64,000 nt of DNA. Source: Lachnospiraceae bacterium. GTDB taxonomy: Bacteria > Bacillota > Clostridia > Lachnospirales > Lachnospiraceae. Below are positions 36,044 through 44,682 of the stretch, piece by piece (position 1 is the first letter of the stretch; every line of letters begins with the position of its first letter). The position numbers and the translations under genes were made by a program. The notes below the pieces were generated by a model that had not been told where the DNA came from, made no database searches, and saw only the letters and a list, made by a program, of their open reading frames with translations. The DNA is taken from positions 24,390-88,389 of the forward strand of contig JAIKZQ010000003.1 in NCBI GenBank assembly GCA_024682075.1. The letters are read 5' to 3'.

Positions 36044-36919
36044 ATGGCATCTGTATCTGCAACCGTTAACAACGGTGAGATAGTAACGAGTGCATCCCAG
36101 GCATCGCTTTCTTCTGCAAACGCGCAGGGATCATCAAGTCTTGATAAAGATGCATTTCTTCAGCTCCTTGTGGCTCAGATGAAATATCAGGATCCCATGC
36201 AGCCCACTTCCAATACCGAGTATATTGCGCAGTATGCACAGTTCTCACAGGTAGAGGCTCTCAACAACATGTCACAGACAATGGAACTTTCAAGATTCAG
36301 CTCTTATGTCGGCAAAGAAGTTGTGATTGAAAGCGAGAGCGGAAGCGGAGACAAGAGTCAGGTTCGCGGCCTTGTCGATTATGTCACATTTGAAGGCGGA
36401 AAAGCTTATTTCTCGATAGAGGGCGATCTTTATGCCGCTCAGGACATGGTAAGCGTCATCAGTTCCGAGTACACCAATGCCGAGGATATCGCTAAACAGT
36501 TCGCAAAAGAGATAAAGGAACTTCCGGGCCTTGATTCGATCAATATCCAGAGCAACGGCAATACCATAACCGGACTTCTGAGCCTTTACAATTCACTCAG
36601 CGATTATCAGAGAGGATTCCTTAACGAAGACGACGTCGATAAGATGAACAGTTATGTTTCAAGACTTAACGACCTTCTGATCGCCGCAGCAAATGCCGCA
36701 GAAAAGGGAACCGAAAATGCAGCTGCCGAAGCGGGTGAAACGGTCGAAGAGATCGCAGAAGAGATCACTGAAGACATTGCTGAAGAGATCGCCGAAGAAG
36801 GGCTGAATGAAACGGAATCTGCCGAACAGACTGATGCATCCGAAGAAGGATCCGCAGAAGATATTTCGGAAACTATCGCATCCGAGGGACTTGTAACTCC
36901 CGAAGAAGACGGAGAGTGA
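36044..36919 (+). CDS. flgD: Flagellar hook-capping protein FlgD
   Basis: ATG 36044 (M-A-S-V-S-A-T-V) is five bases from GGAGG; the in-frame ATG at 36032 overlaps that site and is less likely. The conserved FlgD N-terminal block F-L-Q-L-L-V-A-Q-M-K-Y-Q-D-P lies near 40, followed by Y-I-A-Q-Y-A-Q-F-S-Q-V-E-A-L. FlgD caps the growing hook and directs FlgE assembly. Unlike standard FlgD, the C-terminal 80 residues form an acidic low-complexity tail (repeated E-E-I-A-E-E-I-T-E-D-I) whose role is unknown. Confidence 0.9.
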   Translation: MASVSATVNNGEIVTSASQASLSSANAQGSSSLDKDAFLQLLVAQMKYQDPMQPTSNTEYIAQYAQFSQVEALNNMSQTMELSRFSSYVGKEVVIESESGSGDKSQVRGLVDYVTFEGGKAYFSIEGDLYAAQDMVSVISSEYTNAEDIAKQFAKEIKELPGLDSINIQSNGNTITGLLSLYNSLSDYQRGFLNEDDVDKMNSYVSRLNDLLIAAANAAEKGTENAAAEAGETVEEIAEEITEDIAEEIAEEGLNETESAEQTDASEEGSAEDISETIASEGLVTPEEDGE

Positions 36920-37013
36920 CGGAAACCCGTTTTCAGACTCAAAAGAAAATGAAAATCACAGTGAAGAATACGGAGGTATTTGCCGATATATGTAATTGAA
37001 GGAGGAAGCGCAT

Positions 37014-37397
37014 ATGGAAATGAATGTACAGGCTTTATATGCAGCAGGTATTTCCAAGACTCGCACTTCCGCGCCTCCCGCATCCCCGGACAATACCGGA
37101 AAAACTTCTTTCGGACAGATCCTTGCCACAAAGCAGGAAGAAAAAAGCAATGTGAAGTTCTCCAAGCACGCAGCTCTGAGAATGAACGACCGGGGGCTTG
37201 AAATGTCCGATGAACAGCTCGGAAGACTTTCCAGCGGGACGGACATGGCGGCTGACAAGGGCATAAATGATTCGCTGGTAATGATCGACGATCTTGCATT
37301 TATCGTGAATGTCCCTTCAAGAACCGTCATAACGGCATTGGAAGCCGGAAGTGACACAAACGTATTCACCAACATTAACGGAGCGGTTATAGCTTAA
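37014..37397 (+). CDS. Flagellar operon protein of the TIGR02530 (flg_new) type
   Basis: The 127-residue protein starts at ATG 37014 after AAGGAGGAAGCGCAT; an upstream in-frame TTG at 36996 overlaps that site. After a variable Ser/Thr/Pro stretch it has the conserved V-K-F-S-K-H-A-A-L-R-M-N-D-R-G-L block near 48. I-N-D-S-L-V-M-I-D-D-L-A-F-I-V-N-V follows, then the C-terminal V-I-T-A-L near 106. Genes of this family sit between flgD and flgE in many Firmicutes; the function is unknown, though the location suggests hook assembly. Confidence 0.85.
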   Translation: MEMNVQALYAAGISKTRTSAPPASPDNTGKTSFGQILATKQEEKSNVKFSKHAALRMNDRGLEMSDEQLGRLSSGTDMAADKGINDSLVMIDDLAFIVNVPSRTVITALEAGSDTNVFTNINGAVIA

Positions 37398-37418
37398 GGC
37401 CGGACCTGGATGGAGGCC

Positions 37419-37516
37419 GGGGTACCCGAATGACAGAAGGACCCCTCGCAATTAACCGGAAGCGTTCGCTTCATGCGGCCGATCGGCTGCAACTCTCCAA
37501 TTTTTCAATATGGAGG
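37419..37516 (+). promoter_or_regulatory. Structured leader upstream of flgE
   Basis: Three consecutive hairpins can form: GGGGT/ACCCC (37419-37423 with 37441-37445), GAAGC-GTTC-GCTTC (37459-37472) and a 6-bp stem with loop GATC (37475-37490). Just after them CTCC (37495-37498) can pair with the flgE ribosome site GGAG (37512-37515). I do not recognise a known riboswitch class. Confidence 0.45.
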
Positions 37517-37526
37517 AAACTGCCTT

Positions 37527-39302
37527 ATGATGAGATCTCTCTATTCAGGTGTTGCCGGTCTGAAGACACATCAGACCAAGATGGACGTTATCGGTAACAA
37601 TATCGCTAACGTTAACACCACTGCGTTCAAATCAAGTTCCGTGACATTTGCGGATCTGATGAGCCAGACCACCCAGTCTGCATCAGGCGCAAACGCAACT
37701 ACCGGCGTCGGCGGTGTCAATGCCCGTCAGATCGGTCTCGGTGTTAAGTCCGGAGCAATTAATGTAAACATCACTTCTCAGGGTTCAGCCCAGTCGACCG
37801 GTAATCCTTTTGACATCATGATCACCGGTGACAACTTCTTCGTCGTTTCCGACGGACTTGCCAATTACTTTACAAGAGACGGTTCATTCTATGTCGACGG
37901 TGTGGGAAACCTCTGCATGACCTCCACCGGTTATAACGTTATGGGATGGGGCGTTGATCCCACTACCGAGGATATCAAGATGGATACGGTTCAGGCACTC
38001 CGCATCATGAGCGCAGAGAACCTCACATATCCTCCCGAGGCTACCACCAGGGGCACCGTTTCCGGAATCCTTGACAAGAACGATACCGACATCAACAGCG
38101 AGGACGGTAAGTCTCTTAACCTCAACATCTATGACGCTCTCGGATATGAGTACACCGCAAGGTTCAACCTCAAGTCCACCGATGTCGACGGCGAGTTCTC
38201 CGTTGAGCTTGTAAAGCTTCTTGATGCAAAGGGAAATGAGGTTCCCATCGACGGCGCGGGTGACCTTTTCGGAGGCCCCACAACAGTCAAGGATGAGACC
38301 GAAGTAGTCTTTAACAACAACGCATATACATGGAACCTGACTTCCACCGATAAGCAGCTTCTTGATAATACCGGAAACGTTCTGATTGATTTTAATACCC
38401 TTGTGATCCCTGCAACGGATGATGCCACCCAGGCAGCTCTGGATGATGCTTATGACATCCTTGCAGCCGCTTACGGATTCGAAGGTAACACCGAGGATTT
38501 CCTCAATCTTTATCTGAATACGGATCCGACCGATCCCGATCAGAAGACGACCATGTCCGATCTGATCGCAGCCATCAAGACCACCGCGATCGCAGCAGAC
38601 GGAAGTGTTACAGCCGGAAGTTACAGCCTTATCAATCCTGACGGAGATACCGAGCTCGGAAAGTCCGGTTCTTACAGCTTTACCACTACCGGAAGAAGCC
38701 TTACCGGCGGAATCCTTAAGTTCGATACCGACACCGGTCTCTTTGAATCGATCAACGGTTCAACCAAGGGTGACACCACTCTTGCTCTTTCCAAGATCAT
38801 TGCCAACACAGTGGACAATACATCCAACTACGAGGACATCGCTCTTAACTGGTCCGGCATCTCGATGTTCAACAACAACGGAACATCAACCCTTACCGCT
38901 ACATACGGTGACAATGACGGACTCGGAACCGGACGTAAGCTTGGCGACATGATCGGTGTTTCCATCCAGAGAGACGGACGCATCTACGCAAGCTATGACA
39001 ACGGAATGACCAAGCTCCTCGGACAGATCGCTACTGCGAACTTCCCCAATGCTTCAGGTCTTGAGAAGCACGGAGATAACCTCTATCAGTCAACCATGAA
39101 CTCCGGAACCTTCGACGGCATCGGCGTTGACGTCACCGCATCCGGCGGATACATGTCAACCGGCGTTCTCGAGATGAGTAATGTAGATCTTTCCTCCGAG
39201 TTTACCGAGATGATCACCACTCAGCGCGGATTTCAGGCTAACTCACGTATCATCACCGTTTCCGATACACTTCTCGAGGAACTCACAAACCTTAAGAGAT
39301 AA
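37527..39302 (+). CDS. flgE: Flagellar hook protein FlgE
   Basis: The start at ATG 37527 lies 10 bases after GGAGG; an upstream in-frame ATG at 37473 falls inside the leader hairpins. The 591-residue protein begins M-M-R-S-L-Y-S-G-V-A-G-L-K-T-H-Q with G-N-N-I-A-N-V-N-T-T-A-F-K and ends with the D-L-S-S-E-F-T-E-M-I-T-T-Q-R-G-F-Q-A-N consensus of axial proteins. It forms the flexible hook. The enlarged, Thr/Asp/Gly-rich central region (about 200-430) is the variable surface domain. It closes the first flagellar unit, followed by a terminator. Confidence 0.95.
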   Translation: MMRSLYSGVAGLKTHQTKMDVIGNNIANVNTTAFKSSSVTFADLMSQTTQSASGANATTGVGGVNARQIGLGVKSGAINVNITSQGSAQSTGNPFDIMITGDNFFVVSDGLANYFTRDGSFYVDGVGNLCMTSTGYNVMGWGVDPTTEDIKMDTVQALRIMSAENLTYPPEATTRGTVSGILDKNDTDINSEDGKSLNLNIYDALGYEYTARFNLKSTDVDGEFSVELVKLLDAKGNEVPIDGAGDLFGGPTTVKDETEVVFNNNAYTWNLTSTDKQLLDNTGNVLIDFNTLVIPATDDATQAALDDAYDILAAAYGFEGNTEDFLNLYLNTDPTDPDQKTTMSDLIAAIKTTAIAADGSVTAGSYSLINPDGDTELGKSGSYSFTTTGRSLTGGILKFDTDTGLFESINGSTKGDTTLALSKIIANTVDNTSNYEDIALNWSGISMFNNNGTSTLTATYGDNDGLGTGRKLGDMIGVSIQRDGRIYASYDNGMTKLLGQIATANFPNASGLEKHGDNLYQSTMNSGTFDGIGVDVTASGGYMSTGVLEMSNVDLSSEFTEMITTQRGFQANSRIITVSDTLLEELTNLKR

Positions 39303-39314
39303 TTTCTGACTCTC

Positions 39315-39352
39315 ATCGGGCAGGCTCTCATGCCTGCCCGATTTTTCTTTTT
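39315..39352 (+). terminator. Rho-independent terminator after flgE
   Basis: An 11-bp stem ATCGGGCAGGC/GCCTGCCCGAT (39315-39325, 39332-39342) with loop TCTCAT is followed by TTTTCTTTTTC. It splits the fla/che cluster into two transcription units. Confidence 0.95.
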
Positions 39353-39394
39353 CGGAGTTTCTTCTTATTAGCGATTTTTTCATATGAAAAAAGA

Positions 39395-39422
39395 CCACAA
39401 CATATTGTGGTTATGATATAAT
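39395..39422 (+). promoter_or_regulatory. Promoter of the second flagellar operon with an operator-like dyad
   Basis: TGATATAAT (39414-39422) is an extended -10. In the place of a -35 lies the inverted repeat CCACAA-CATA-TTGTGG (39395-39410), so the promoter probably depends on, or is blocked by, a DNA-binding protein. The transcript would begin near 39429. Confidence 0.6.
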
Positions 39423-39463
39423 ATCCGAGTGTTCAATCAAAATGGGGAAAGGGGGAAAATCCA

Positions 39464-39652
39464 GTGATCGAAGTCACTCGTCTGAACGGTTCAAAACTTC
39501 TCATAAATCCGCATCTTCTCGAGATGGTAGAGGAAACTCCCGACACCGTTTTAACCCTTACGACAGGGCATAAGATAATAGTAAAAGAAAGTAGACAAGA
39601 TATCAAAAATCTTGTAAAATCGTATAGAAAAGGTATCATGGCTGACGAATAA
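39464..39652 (+). CDS. flbD: Flagellar protein FlbD
   Basis: The 62-residue protein starts at GTG after GGGGGAAAATCCA. M-I-E-V-T-R-L-N-G-S-K-L-L-I-N-P-H-L-L-E-M-V-E is the FlbD/SwrD pattern. In B. subtilis the homologue (SwrD, ylzI) increases motor torque and sits just upstream of fliL; here motAB come between. Confidence 0.9.
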   Translation: MIEVTRLNGSKLLINPHLLEMVEETPDTVLTLTTGHKIIVKESRQDIKNLVKSYRKGIMADE

Positions 39653-39685
39653 CGTTAGCCCGATTTTTGTTGAGGGAATTTTCAG

Positions 39686-40480
39686 GTGGATATAGCATCA
39701 CTGATCGGATTTTTAATGTGCTTGGGCATGCTCCTGTTCGGTATCATCTCTGCTGCCGGACTGAGCGGTTTTGGCAGTTACATTGATGTTGCTTCGGCGA
39801 TCATTACGTTCGGCGGAGCTCTTTTTGCCGTAATGTGCTCATACAGCATGGGAGACTTCATAGGAGGACTTAAGAGCTTCACTCTTATTTTCAAGGCTCC
39901 CGCGGTCAACACCTCGGATCTCATCAAGAAGATCATAGATCTGTCAAACGTGGCACGTAAGGAAGGACTCCTTTCGCTTGAGGAATCCGCATCCGACATG
40001 GATGAGCCTTTTCTCAAGAAGGGCGTGCTTCTTGTTGTCGACGGTACCGATCCCGATCTTGTAAGGGGCATCCTTGAGACCGAGATGGACTGCATCGATT
40101 CAAGACATAAGAACACTGCAGGATTCTGGGAGACATTGGGTTCCATGGGACCTGCTTGGGGAATGATCGGTACACTGGTCGGACTCGTCAACATGCTCAA
40201 CAACATGTCCGATGCTTCTTCAATCGGTCCTTCCATGGCAGTCGCACTCATCACTACACTGTACGGTTCACTGCTTGCCAACTGGATATGCGCTCCCACG
40301 GCAGCAAAGCTTAAGGCTGACAATGCCGTAGAGATGATGCAGAAGCAGGTAATGATCGAGGGTCTTTTGTCCATACAGGCCGGCGAGAACCCCAGGGTCA
40401 TCGAGGAGAAACTTAAGTCATTCCTTTCTCCCAAGGATCGTGACAGTGCAAGTTCCGGCGGAGATGAAGGCGAAGGCTGA
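39686..40480 (+). CDS. motA: Flagellar motor stator protein MotA
   Basis: The 264-residue membrane protein has four hydrophobic segments (about 5-25, 30-50, 150-172, 180-200) and a cytoplasmic loop between the second and third that contacts FliG. The conserved W-E-T-L-G-S-M-G-P-A-W-G-M-I-G-T-L-V-G-L (near 152-171) contains the ion-channel Pro. The start is GTG after TTGAGGGAATTTTCA. Placing motAB within the fla/che cluster differs from B. subtilis, where they are separate. Confidence 0.95.
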   Translation: MDIASLIGFLMCLGMLLFGIISAAGLSGFGSYIDVASAIITFGGALFAVMCSYSMGDFIGGLKSFTLIFKAPAVNTSDLIKKIIDLSNVARKEGLLSLEESASDMDEPFLKKGVLLVVDGTDPDLVRGILETEMDCIDSRHKNTAGFWETLGSMGPAWGMIGTLVGLVNMLNNMSDASSIGPSMAVALITTLYGSLLANWICAPTAAKLKADNAVEMMQKQVMIEGLLSIQAGENPRVIEEKLKSFLSPKDRDSASSGGDEGEG

Positions 40481-40547
40481 TCCCGCTTATCATATGTTTG
40501 CAATGGTATTGAATATAATATAGTTTGATCGATTAATAGGTTTAGCT

Positions 40548-41417
40548 ATGGGTAAGAAAAAAGAAGATGCCCCACCACCGGGGTCCCCTGCGTGGATGGC
40601 TACTTTCTCTGACCTGATGAACCTGCTGCTATGCTTCTTCGTGCTCCTGTTTTCAATGTCGACCATAGATGAAGCAAAGCTGAATGAGATCATTGCTTCC
40701 ATGAGCAGCTCTTTCAGTGTTTTCAGCGGCGGTGCCACATCCATCGGAGAAGGCATTCTCATAAGCAACGGGGTGAGCCAGCTTAACGATCTGGCAGAAT
40801 ACATAAACAGCACAGGAAGATCCGCGGATTCAGCTGATGACAGCGATCAGATACAGGTATATGACACTCAGTCGGGCGGCAGGGAAGACACCACCATGAC
40901 TGAGGATCCGGGGCAGATGTCTTATGAACAGGCTGCCGAGGCAGTTGAGGCTGCTAACCTGCAGTCCAACGAGGAACTGGCTGAGCTGATAGGCGAAGCG
41001 ATCGCGGACAGCAGGATGTCCGATCAGATCGATGTCAGCTTCACGGCACAGTATGTCATGCTTACCATGAAAGGATCGATCCTTTTCGATCCCGGATCGG
41101 CTACATTGAATGAAGACTGCAAGCCGGTTCTCGACAGGGTCGCTTCAATTCTTGTCAGATATGCGACCGGTGAGATCGAGATAAACGGACATACCGATAA
41201 TGTACCGATGAACAGCGCAAGATACCCCTCTAACGAGGAACTTTCAAGCGCAAGAGCTCTTTCGGTTTTCTACTACATTGTCGAGACCAGCAGCATTAAT
41301 CCTACCCGCATCAAGCATTCGGGATTCGGTGAGAGAGTTCCCATTGCCGACAACTCAACCGAAGCCGGCAGAGCGCGGAACAGGAGAGTTGAGATCAGGA
41401 TCTACAACAATAACTAA
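40548..41417 (+). CDS. motB: Flagellar motor stator protein MotB
   Basis: The 289-residue protein has one membrane helix, with the ion-binding Asp at residue 22 (P-A-W-M-A-T-F-S-D-L-M-N-L-L). The C-terminal OmpA-like peptidoglycan-binding domain has L-F-D-P-G-S-A-T-L near 182, I-N-G-H-T-D-N-V-P near 222 and the A-R-N-R-R-V-E-I end. Between helix and OmpA domain is a long acidic, Gln-rich linker that includes the plug. Whether H+ or Na+ is used cannot be told by eye. A TATAAT-like sequence at 40514 lacks a -35. Confidence 0.94.
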   Translation: MGKKKEDAPPPGSPAWMATFSDLMNLLLCFFVLLFSMSTIDEAKLNEIIASMSSSFSVFSGGATSIGEGILISNGVSQLNDLAEYINSTGRSADSADDSDQIQVYDTQSGGREDTTMTEDPGQMSYEQAAEAVEAANLQSNEELAELIGEAIADSRMSDQIDVSFTAQYVMLTMKGSILFDPGSATLNEDCKPVLDRVASILVRYATGEIEINGHTDNVPMNSARYPSNEELSSARALSVFYYIVETSSINPTRIKHSGFGERVPIADNSTEAGRARNRRVEIRIYNNN

Positions 41418-41435
41418 TCAGGGGACCAGCTTTCA

Positions 41436-41957
41436 ATGAAGAAAAATCTACTTACAGTCCTTATACTTGCGCTCATGATCGTGAATGTGGCACTTTCCGT
41501 CATCACGATGATAAGCATCACCGGAACTAATAAGAAGACCGCTGCACTTGTCGACACCATAGCAACGGTGCTTAATCTCGAACTGGTAAGTGATGAGGAG
41601 GATCCCGCACAGAGCATCAGCCTTGCAGATACCGAGATCTACACCATCGCTGATTCCATGACAATTCCTCTTAAGATCGGTGAGAGCGGCAAGCAGGAAT
41701 ACATGATCTGCAGGATCGCACTTTCCATCAATACCAAGGATGAGGACTACAAGACTTACAATTCCGAGACCATAGGCACTTATGAGCCTTATATCAAGCA
41801 GGCGATCGAGGGAGTCATTTCATCATATGATTCCGCATATTTAAGCAATCCTGCCAACCGTGACGAGGTCAAGAAGGAAGTTCTCAAGGCCATACAGAAT
41901 TGGCTGGATTCGAGTGTCGTCTATGATATCTCGATAAGCGACGTGAAGTTCGGATAA
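41436..41957 (+). CDS. fliL: Flagellar basal body-associated protein FliL
   Basis: The 173-residue single-pass membrane protein has an N-terminal helix (about 5-27) and an extracytoplasmic domain with the family end R-D-E-V-K-K-E-V-L-K-A-I-Q-N-W-L. FliL surrounds the stator and supports torque. It follows motB by 18 bases and precedes fliM. Confidence 0.88.
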   Translation: MKKNLLTVLILALMIVNVALSVITMISITGTNKKTAALVDTIATVLNLELVSDEEDPAQSISLADTEIYTIADSMTIPLKIGESGKQEYMICRIALSINTKDEDYKTYNSETIGTYEPYIKQAIEGVISSYDSAYLSNPANRDEVKKEVLKAIQNWLDSSVVYDISISDVKFG

Positions 41958-41977
41958 TATGCCTGGAGGTTTGCCCG

Positions 41978-42958
41978 GTGGGTGAGATCCTTTCGCAAAA
42001 CGAAATAGATGCTCTGCTCAATCAGCTCTCTTCAGGTGAACTGGATGTTGAAGCAATATCGAACGCCGAGGAAAAGCCGGTCAAGGATTACGATTTCAGC
42101 AGACCGACCAAGTTTTCCAAAGAGCACCTGCGCACGCTTGAGATAATCTTCGAGCACTACGGAAGACTTATCTCCACGAACCTTCCGGTAATACTCCGAA
42201 AAAACGCTCAGGTCACTGTGGCCAGTTCCGAAACGGTTACATTCAGCGAGTTCACAAACGCTCTTTCCAATCCCAGTGTTCTCGGTATCGTGGCTTTTGA
42301 GCCGATGGGCGGCAACATAATCATAGACCTTGCCACCAACATAGCGTTTGCAATGATCGACAGGATGCTCGGAGGTGAGGGAGAACCGCTGAATTCGACG
42401 AGGGAGTTTTCCGACATCGAACTTTCGATAATCCAGAAGATCATGATAATGCTGACCCAGCTTCTCAGGGATCCCTGGAAGAACGTCATGGACATATCAC
42501 CCGTGCTTAACAGGCTTGAGACCAATCCTCAGTTCGCACAGATCATAGCACCCGGTGAGATGATCGCAGTCGTGACTCTCAACATCAAGATCGGTGACGT
42601 TGAGGGATTCATGAACATGTGTCTTCCTTTCATAGCACTCGAGGATGTTATGGACAGACTCAATACCAAGTACTGGTTCTCCACCATGCAGGAGAACAGG
42701 GATGAGGATGCCCAGGAAAACATCGAGGCCATGCTGAAGAGGGTTGACATTCCCGTAAAGGCTGTTCTGGGCACCAGCAAGATCACTGTCAACGATTTCA
42801 TGAATCTTCAGGTCGGAGATTGCATCAGGCTTGATGCAAAGGTCGATTCCGACATGAACATTTATGTAGGCAATATCAAAAAATTCACCGCTCTTCCGGG
42901 CGCCAGCGATGACTGCTACGCCGTAAGGGTGACGTCGGTGATTAGAGAGGAGGAGTAA
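41978..42958 (+). CDS. fliM: Flagellar motor switch protein FliM
   Basis: The 326-residue C-ring protein starts at GTG, with GGAGG 10 bases upstream. The N-terminal CheY-P-binding motif is L-S-Q-N-E-I-D-A-L-L (5-14). The CheC-like middle domain contains G-G-N-I-I-I-D-L-A near 110, and a SpoA/FliN-like domain closes the C-terminus (L-Q-V-G-D-C-I-R-L-D near 280). It sets rotation direction together with FliG and FliY. Confidence 0.96.
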   Translation: MGEILSQNEIDALLNQLSSGELDVEAISNAEEKPVKDYDFSRPTKFSKEHLRTLEIIFEHYGRLISTNLPVILRKNAQVTVASSETVTFSEFTNALSNPSVLGIVAFEPMGGNIIIDLATNIAFAMIDRMLGGEGEPLNSTREFSDIELSIIQKIMIMLTQLLRDPWKNVMDISPVLNRLETNPQFAQIIAPGEMIAVVTLNIKIGDVEGFMNMCLPFIALEDVMDRLNTKYWFSTMQENRDEDAQENIEAMLKRVDIPVKAVLGTSKITVNDFMNLQVGDCIRLDAKVDSDMNIYVGNIKKFTALPGASDDCYAVRVTSVIREEE

Positions 42959-42961
42959 CAG

Positions 42962-44275
42962 ATGGATGGAATGCTGTCACAGGATGAGATAAATGCTCTC
43001 CTTAGCGGTATGGATCTGTCTGGGGACGAAGCTCCGGATATGAGCAATGTGGATCTTCCCCACACAGATGAGAAGCCACCCACTGACCCGTATCTGGTAG
43101 ACACACAGCCGGTTTCCGGAGGTGACGAGTTACTCAACGATGTTGAAAGAGATGCGATCGGAGAGGTTGCGAACATCAGCATGGGCTCGTCAGCAACGAC
43201 GCTTTATTCCCTTGTCAACAGAAAGGTCAACATCACGACACCTGTTGTCACACTTTGTACCTGGCCTGAGATGATCGCGGACTTTGAGAAGCCCTGCGTT
43301 TTCATAAGGATCAAGTATACCAAGGGACTTGACGGCACGGACATACTAGTTCTCAAGGAAGGAGACGTTAAGGTCATTACCGACCTGATGATGGGCGGTG
43401 ACGGAACCAATGTCGACGGCGAACTCGGAGAACTGCATCTTTCGGCAATATCCGAGGCAATGAACCAGATGATGGGATCGTCCGCTACATCACTTTCCAC
43501 GATGCTCGGCACGATGATCGACATCTCACCGCCGGAAAGTTCACTTCTCGATCTAAGGAGTTTTGAGAACGGAGCCGAGATCTCACCGTTCCTCGGAGGT
43601 ACTTTCTGCAGGATCCTGTTCAGGATGCAGATCGGAGAGAATCTTGTTGATTCGACCATCATGCAGCTGTACCCGATAGATTTCGCCAAGAAGATCGTTG
43701 AGACTTTCATGGGATCGGGGACACCCGAACCTGAACCGGCACCTGCTCCTGCTCCCGCACCTGCACCTGCACCGGCACCTGCACCTTCGCCGATGCCTCA
43801 GATGGGACAGCCCATGCAGGATCCTTCCCAGATGGGATATGCACAGCCTCAGATGGGAATGCCCCAGATGGGTTACGCACAGCCTCAGATGGGAATGCCC
43901 CAGATGGGTTACGCACAGCCTCAAATGGGAATGCCCCAGATGGGAATGCCTCAGATGGGTTACGGAGCTCCCGTTCAGCCGATGAACATACAGCCCGCTT
44001 CATTCCAGAATTTCAGCGGAGACCTGAGCGGAATACAGGGCGGAGAGAACATCGGACTGATCATGGACGTTCCGCTGGAAGTCACTGTCGAGCTTGGCAG
44101 GACAACCAAGTCCATTTCCGACATACTGAATTTCGCACCCGGCACGATCATAGAGCTGGACAGAATAGCCGGTGAACCGATAGATGTCCTGGTTAACGGC
44201 AAGTTTGTTGCGAAAGGTGAGGTCGTTGTTATCGAAGAGAATTTCGGTATCAGAGTAACGGAGATTATCAAGTAA
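42962..44275 (+). CDS. fliY: Flagellar motor switch phosphatase FliY (FliN-type C-terminus)
   Basis: The 437-residue protein starts three bases after fliM. It has an N-terminal CheY-binding motif L-S-Q-D-E-I-N-A-L-L, then a CheC-like phosphatase domain with two intact E-x2-N...P active sites (E-V-A-N-I-S-M-G-S-S near 64 and E-A-M-N-Q-M-M-G-S-S near 163). A C-terminal FliN/SpoA domain covers about 350-437. It removes phosphate from CheY-P at the switch. Between the domains lies an expanded linker: an Ala-Pro run (about 258-280), then three copies of a 12-residue Gln-Met-Gly-rich unit. Confidence 0.93.
   Translation: MDGMLSQDEINALLSGMDLSGDEAPDMSNVDLPHTDEKPPTDPYLVDTQPVSGGDELLNDVERDAIGEVANISMGSSATTLYSLVNRKVNITTPVVTLCTWPEMIADFEKPCVFIRIKYTKGLDGTDILVLKEGDVKVITDLMMGGDGTNVDGELGELHLSAISEAMNQMMGSSATSLSTMLGTMIDISPPESSLLDLRSFENGAEISPFLGGTFCRILFRMQIGENLVDSTIMQLYPIDFAKKIVETFMGSGTPEPEPAPAPAPAPAPAPAPAPSPMPQMGQPMQDPSQMGYAQPQMGMPQMGYAQPQMGMPQMGYAQPQMGMPQMGMPQMGYGAPVQPMNIQPASFQNFSGDLSGIQGGENIGLIMDVPLEVTVELGRTTKSISDILNFAPGTIIELDRIAGEPIDVLVNGKFVAKGEVVVIEENFGIRVTEIIK
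43829..43936 (+). repeat. Three tandem 36-bp repeats inside fliY
   Basis: Units 43829-43864, 43865-43900 and 43901-43936 differ at only a few bases and encode QMGYAQPQMGMP; a partial fourth follows. Near-identity at DNA level indicates recent slippage-type expansion. Confidence 0.9.
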
Positions 44276-44315
44276 ATTTCTTGATCGGTTAAATAAATTT
44301 CGGAGGTTTTGAATT

Positions 44316-44678
44316 ATGGCAAAGAATATCCTTATCTGTGATGATGCTGCATTCATGAGGATGATGATCAAGGACATCCTCAGCAAGAACGGCTACAACG
44401 TTGCGGGTGAAGCAGAGAACGGTGCTAAGGCCGTTGAGAAGTACAAGGAGGTAAACCCCGACCTTGTTCTCATGGACATCACCATGCCCGAGATGGATGG
44501 CATTCAGGCTCTTAAGGCCATCAAGGCAGCTGATGCCGGCGCCAAGGTCATCATGTGTTCGGCAATGGGCCAGCAGGCAATGGTTATCGAATCCATCCAG
44601 GCCGGTGCTAAGGATTTTATAGTCAAGCCTTTCCAGGCAGACAGAGTTCTTGAGGCGGTCAAGAAGGTAATAGGCTGA
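44316..44678 (+). CDS. cheY: Chemotaxis response regulator CheY
   Basis: The 120-residue single receiver domain has the acidic pair Asp9/Asp10, phospho-acceptor Asp54 (L-V-L-M-D-I-T-M-P), the switch Ser in M-C-S-A-M-G and the Lys in F-I-V-K-P-F. Phosphorylated by CheA, it binds FliM and FliY. CGGAGG lies upstream of the ATG. Placement between fliY and fliO is as in B. subtilis. Confidence 0.95.
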   Translation: MAKNILICDDAAFMRMMIKDILSKNGYNVAGEAENGAKAVEKYKEVNPDLVLMDITMPEMDGIQALKAIKAADAGAKVIMCSAMGQQAMVIESIQAGAKDFIVKPFQADRVLEAVKKVIG

Positions 44679-44682
44679 TGCC

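Noticed and set aside
36982..36989. GCCGATAT as another sigma-28 -10
   Set aside because: No TAAA-like -35 is found at 14-16 bases upstream.
36652..37299. Minus-strand frame opposite flgD and the TIGR02530 gene
   Set aside because: It runs antisense across two real genes and has low-complexity Ser/Ala content mirroring the acidic FlgD tail.
37398..37516. c-di-GMP riboswitch before flgE
   Set aside because: None of the conserved GEMM-I core segments could be found; kept only as an unclassified structured leader.
40514..40519. TATAAT upstream of motB
   Set aside because: No -35 at suitable spacing and no TGn extension; AT-rich gap between motA and motB.
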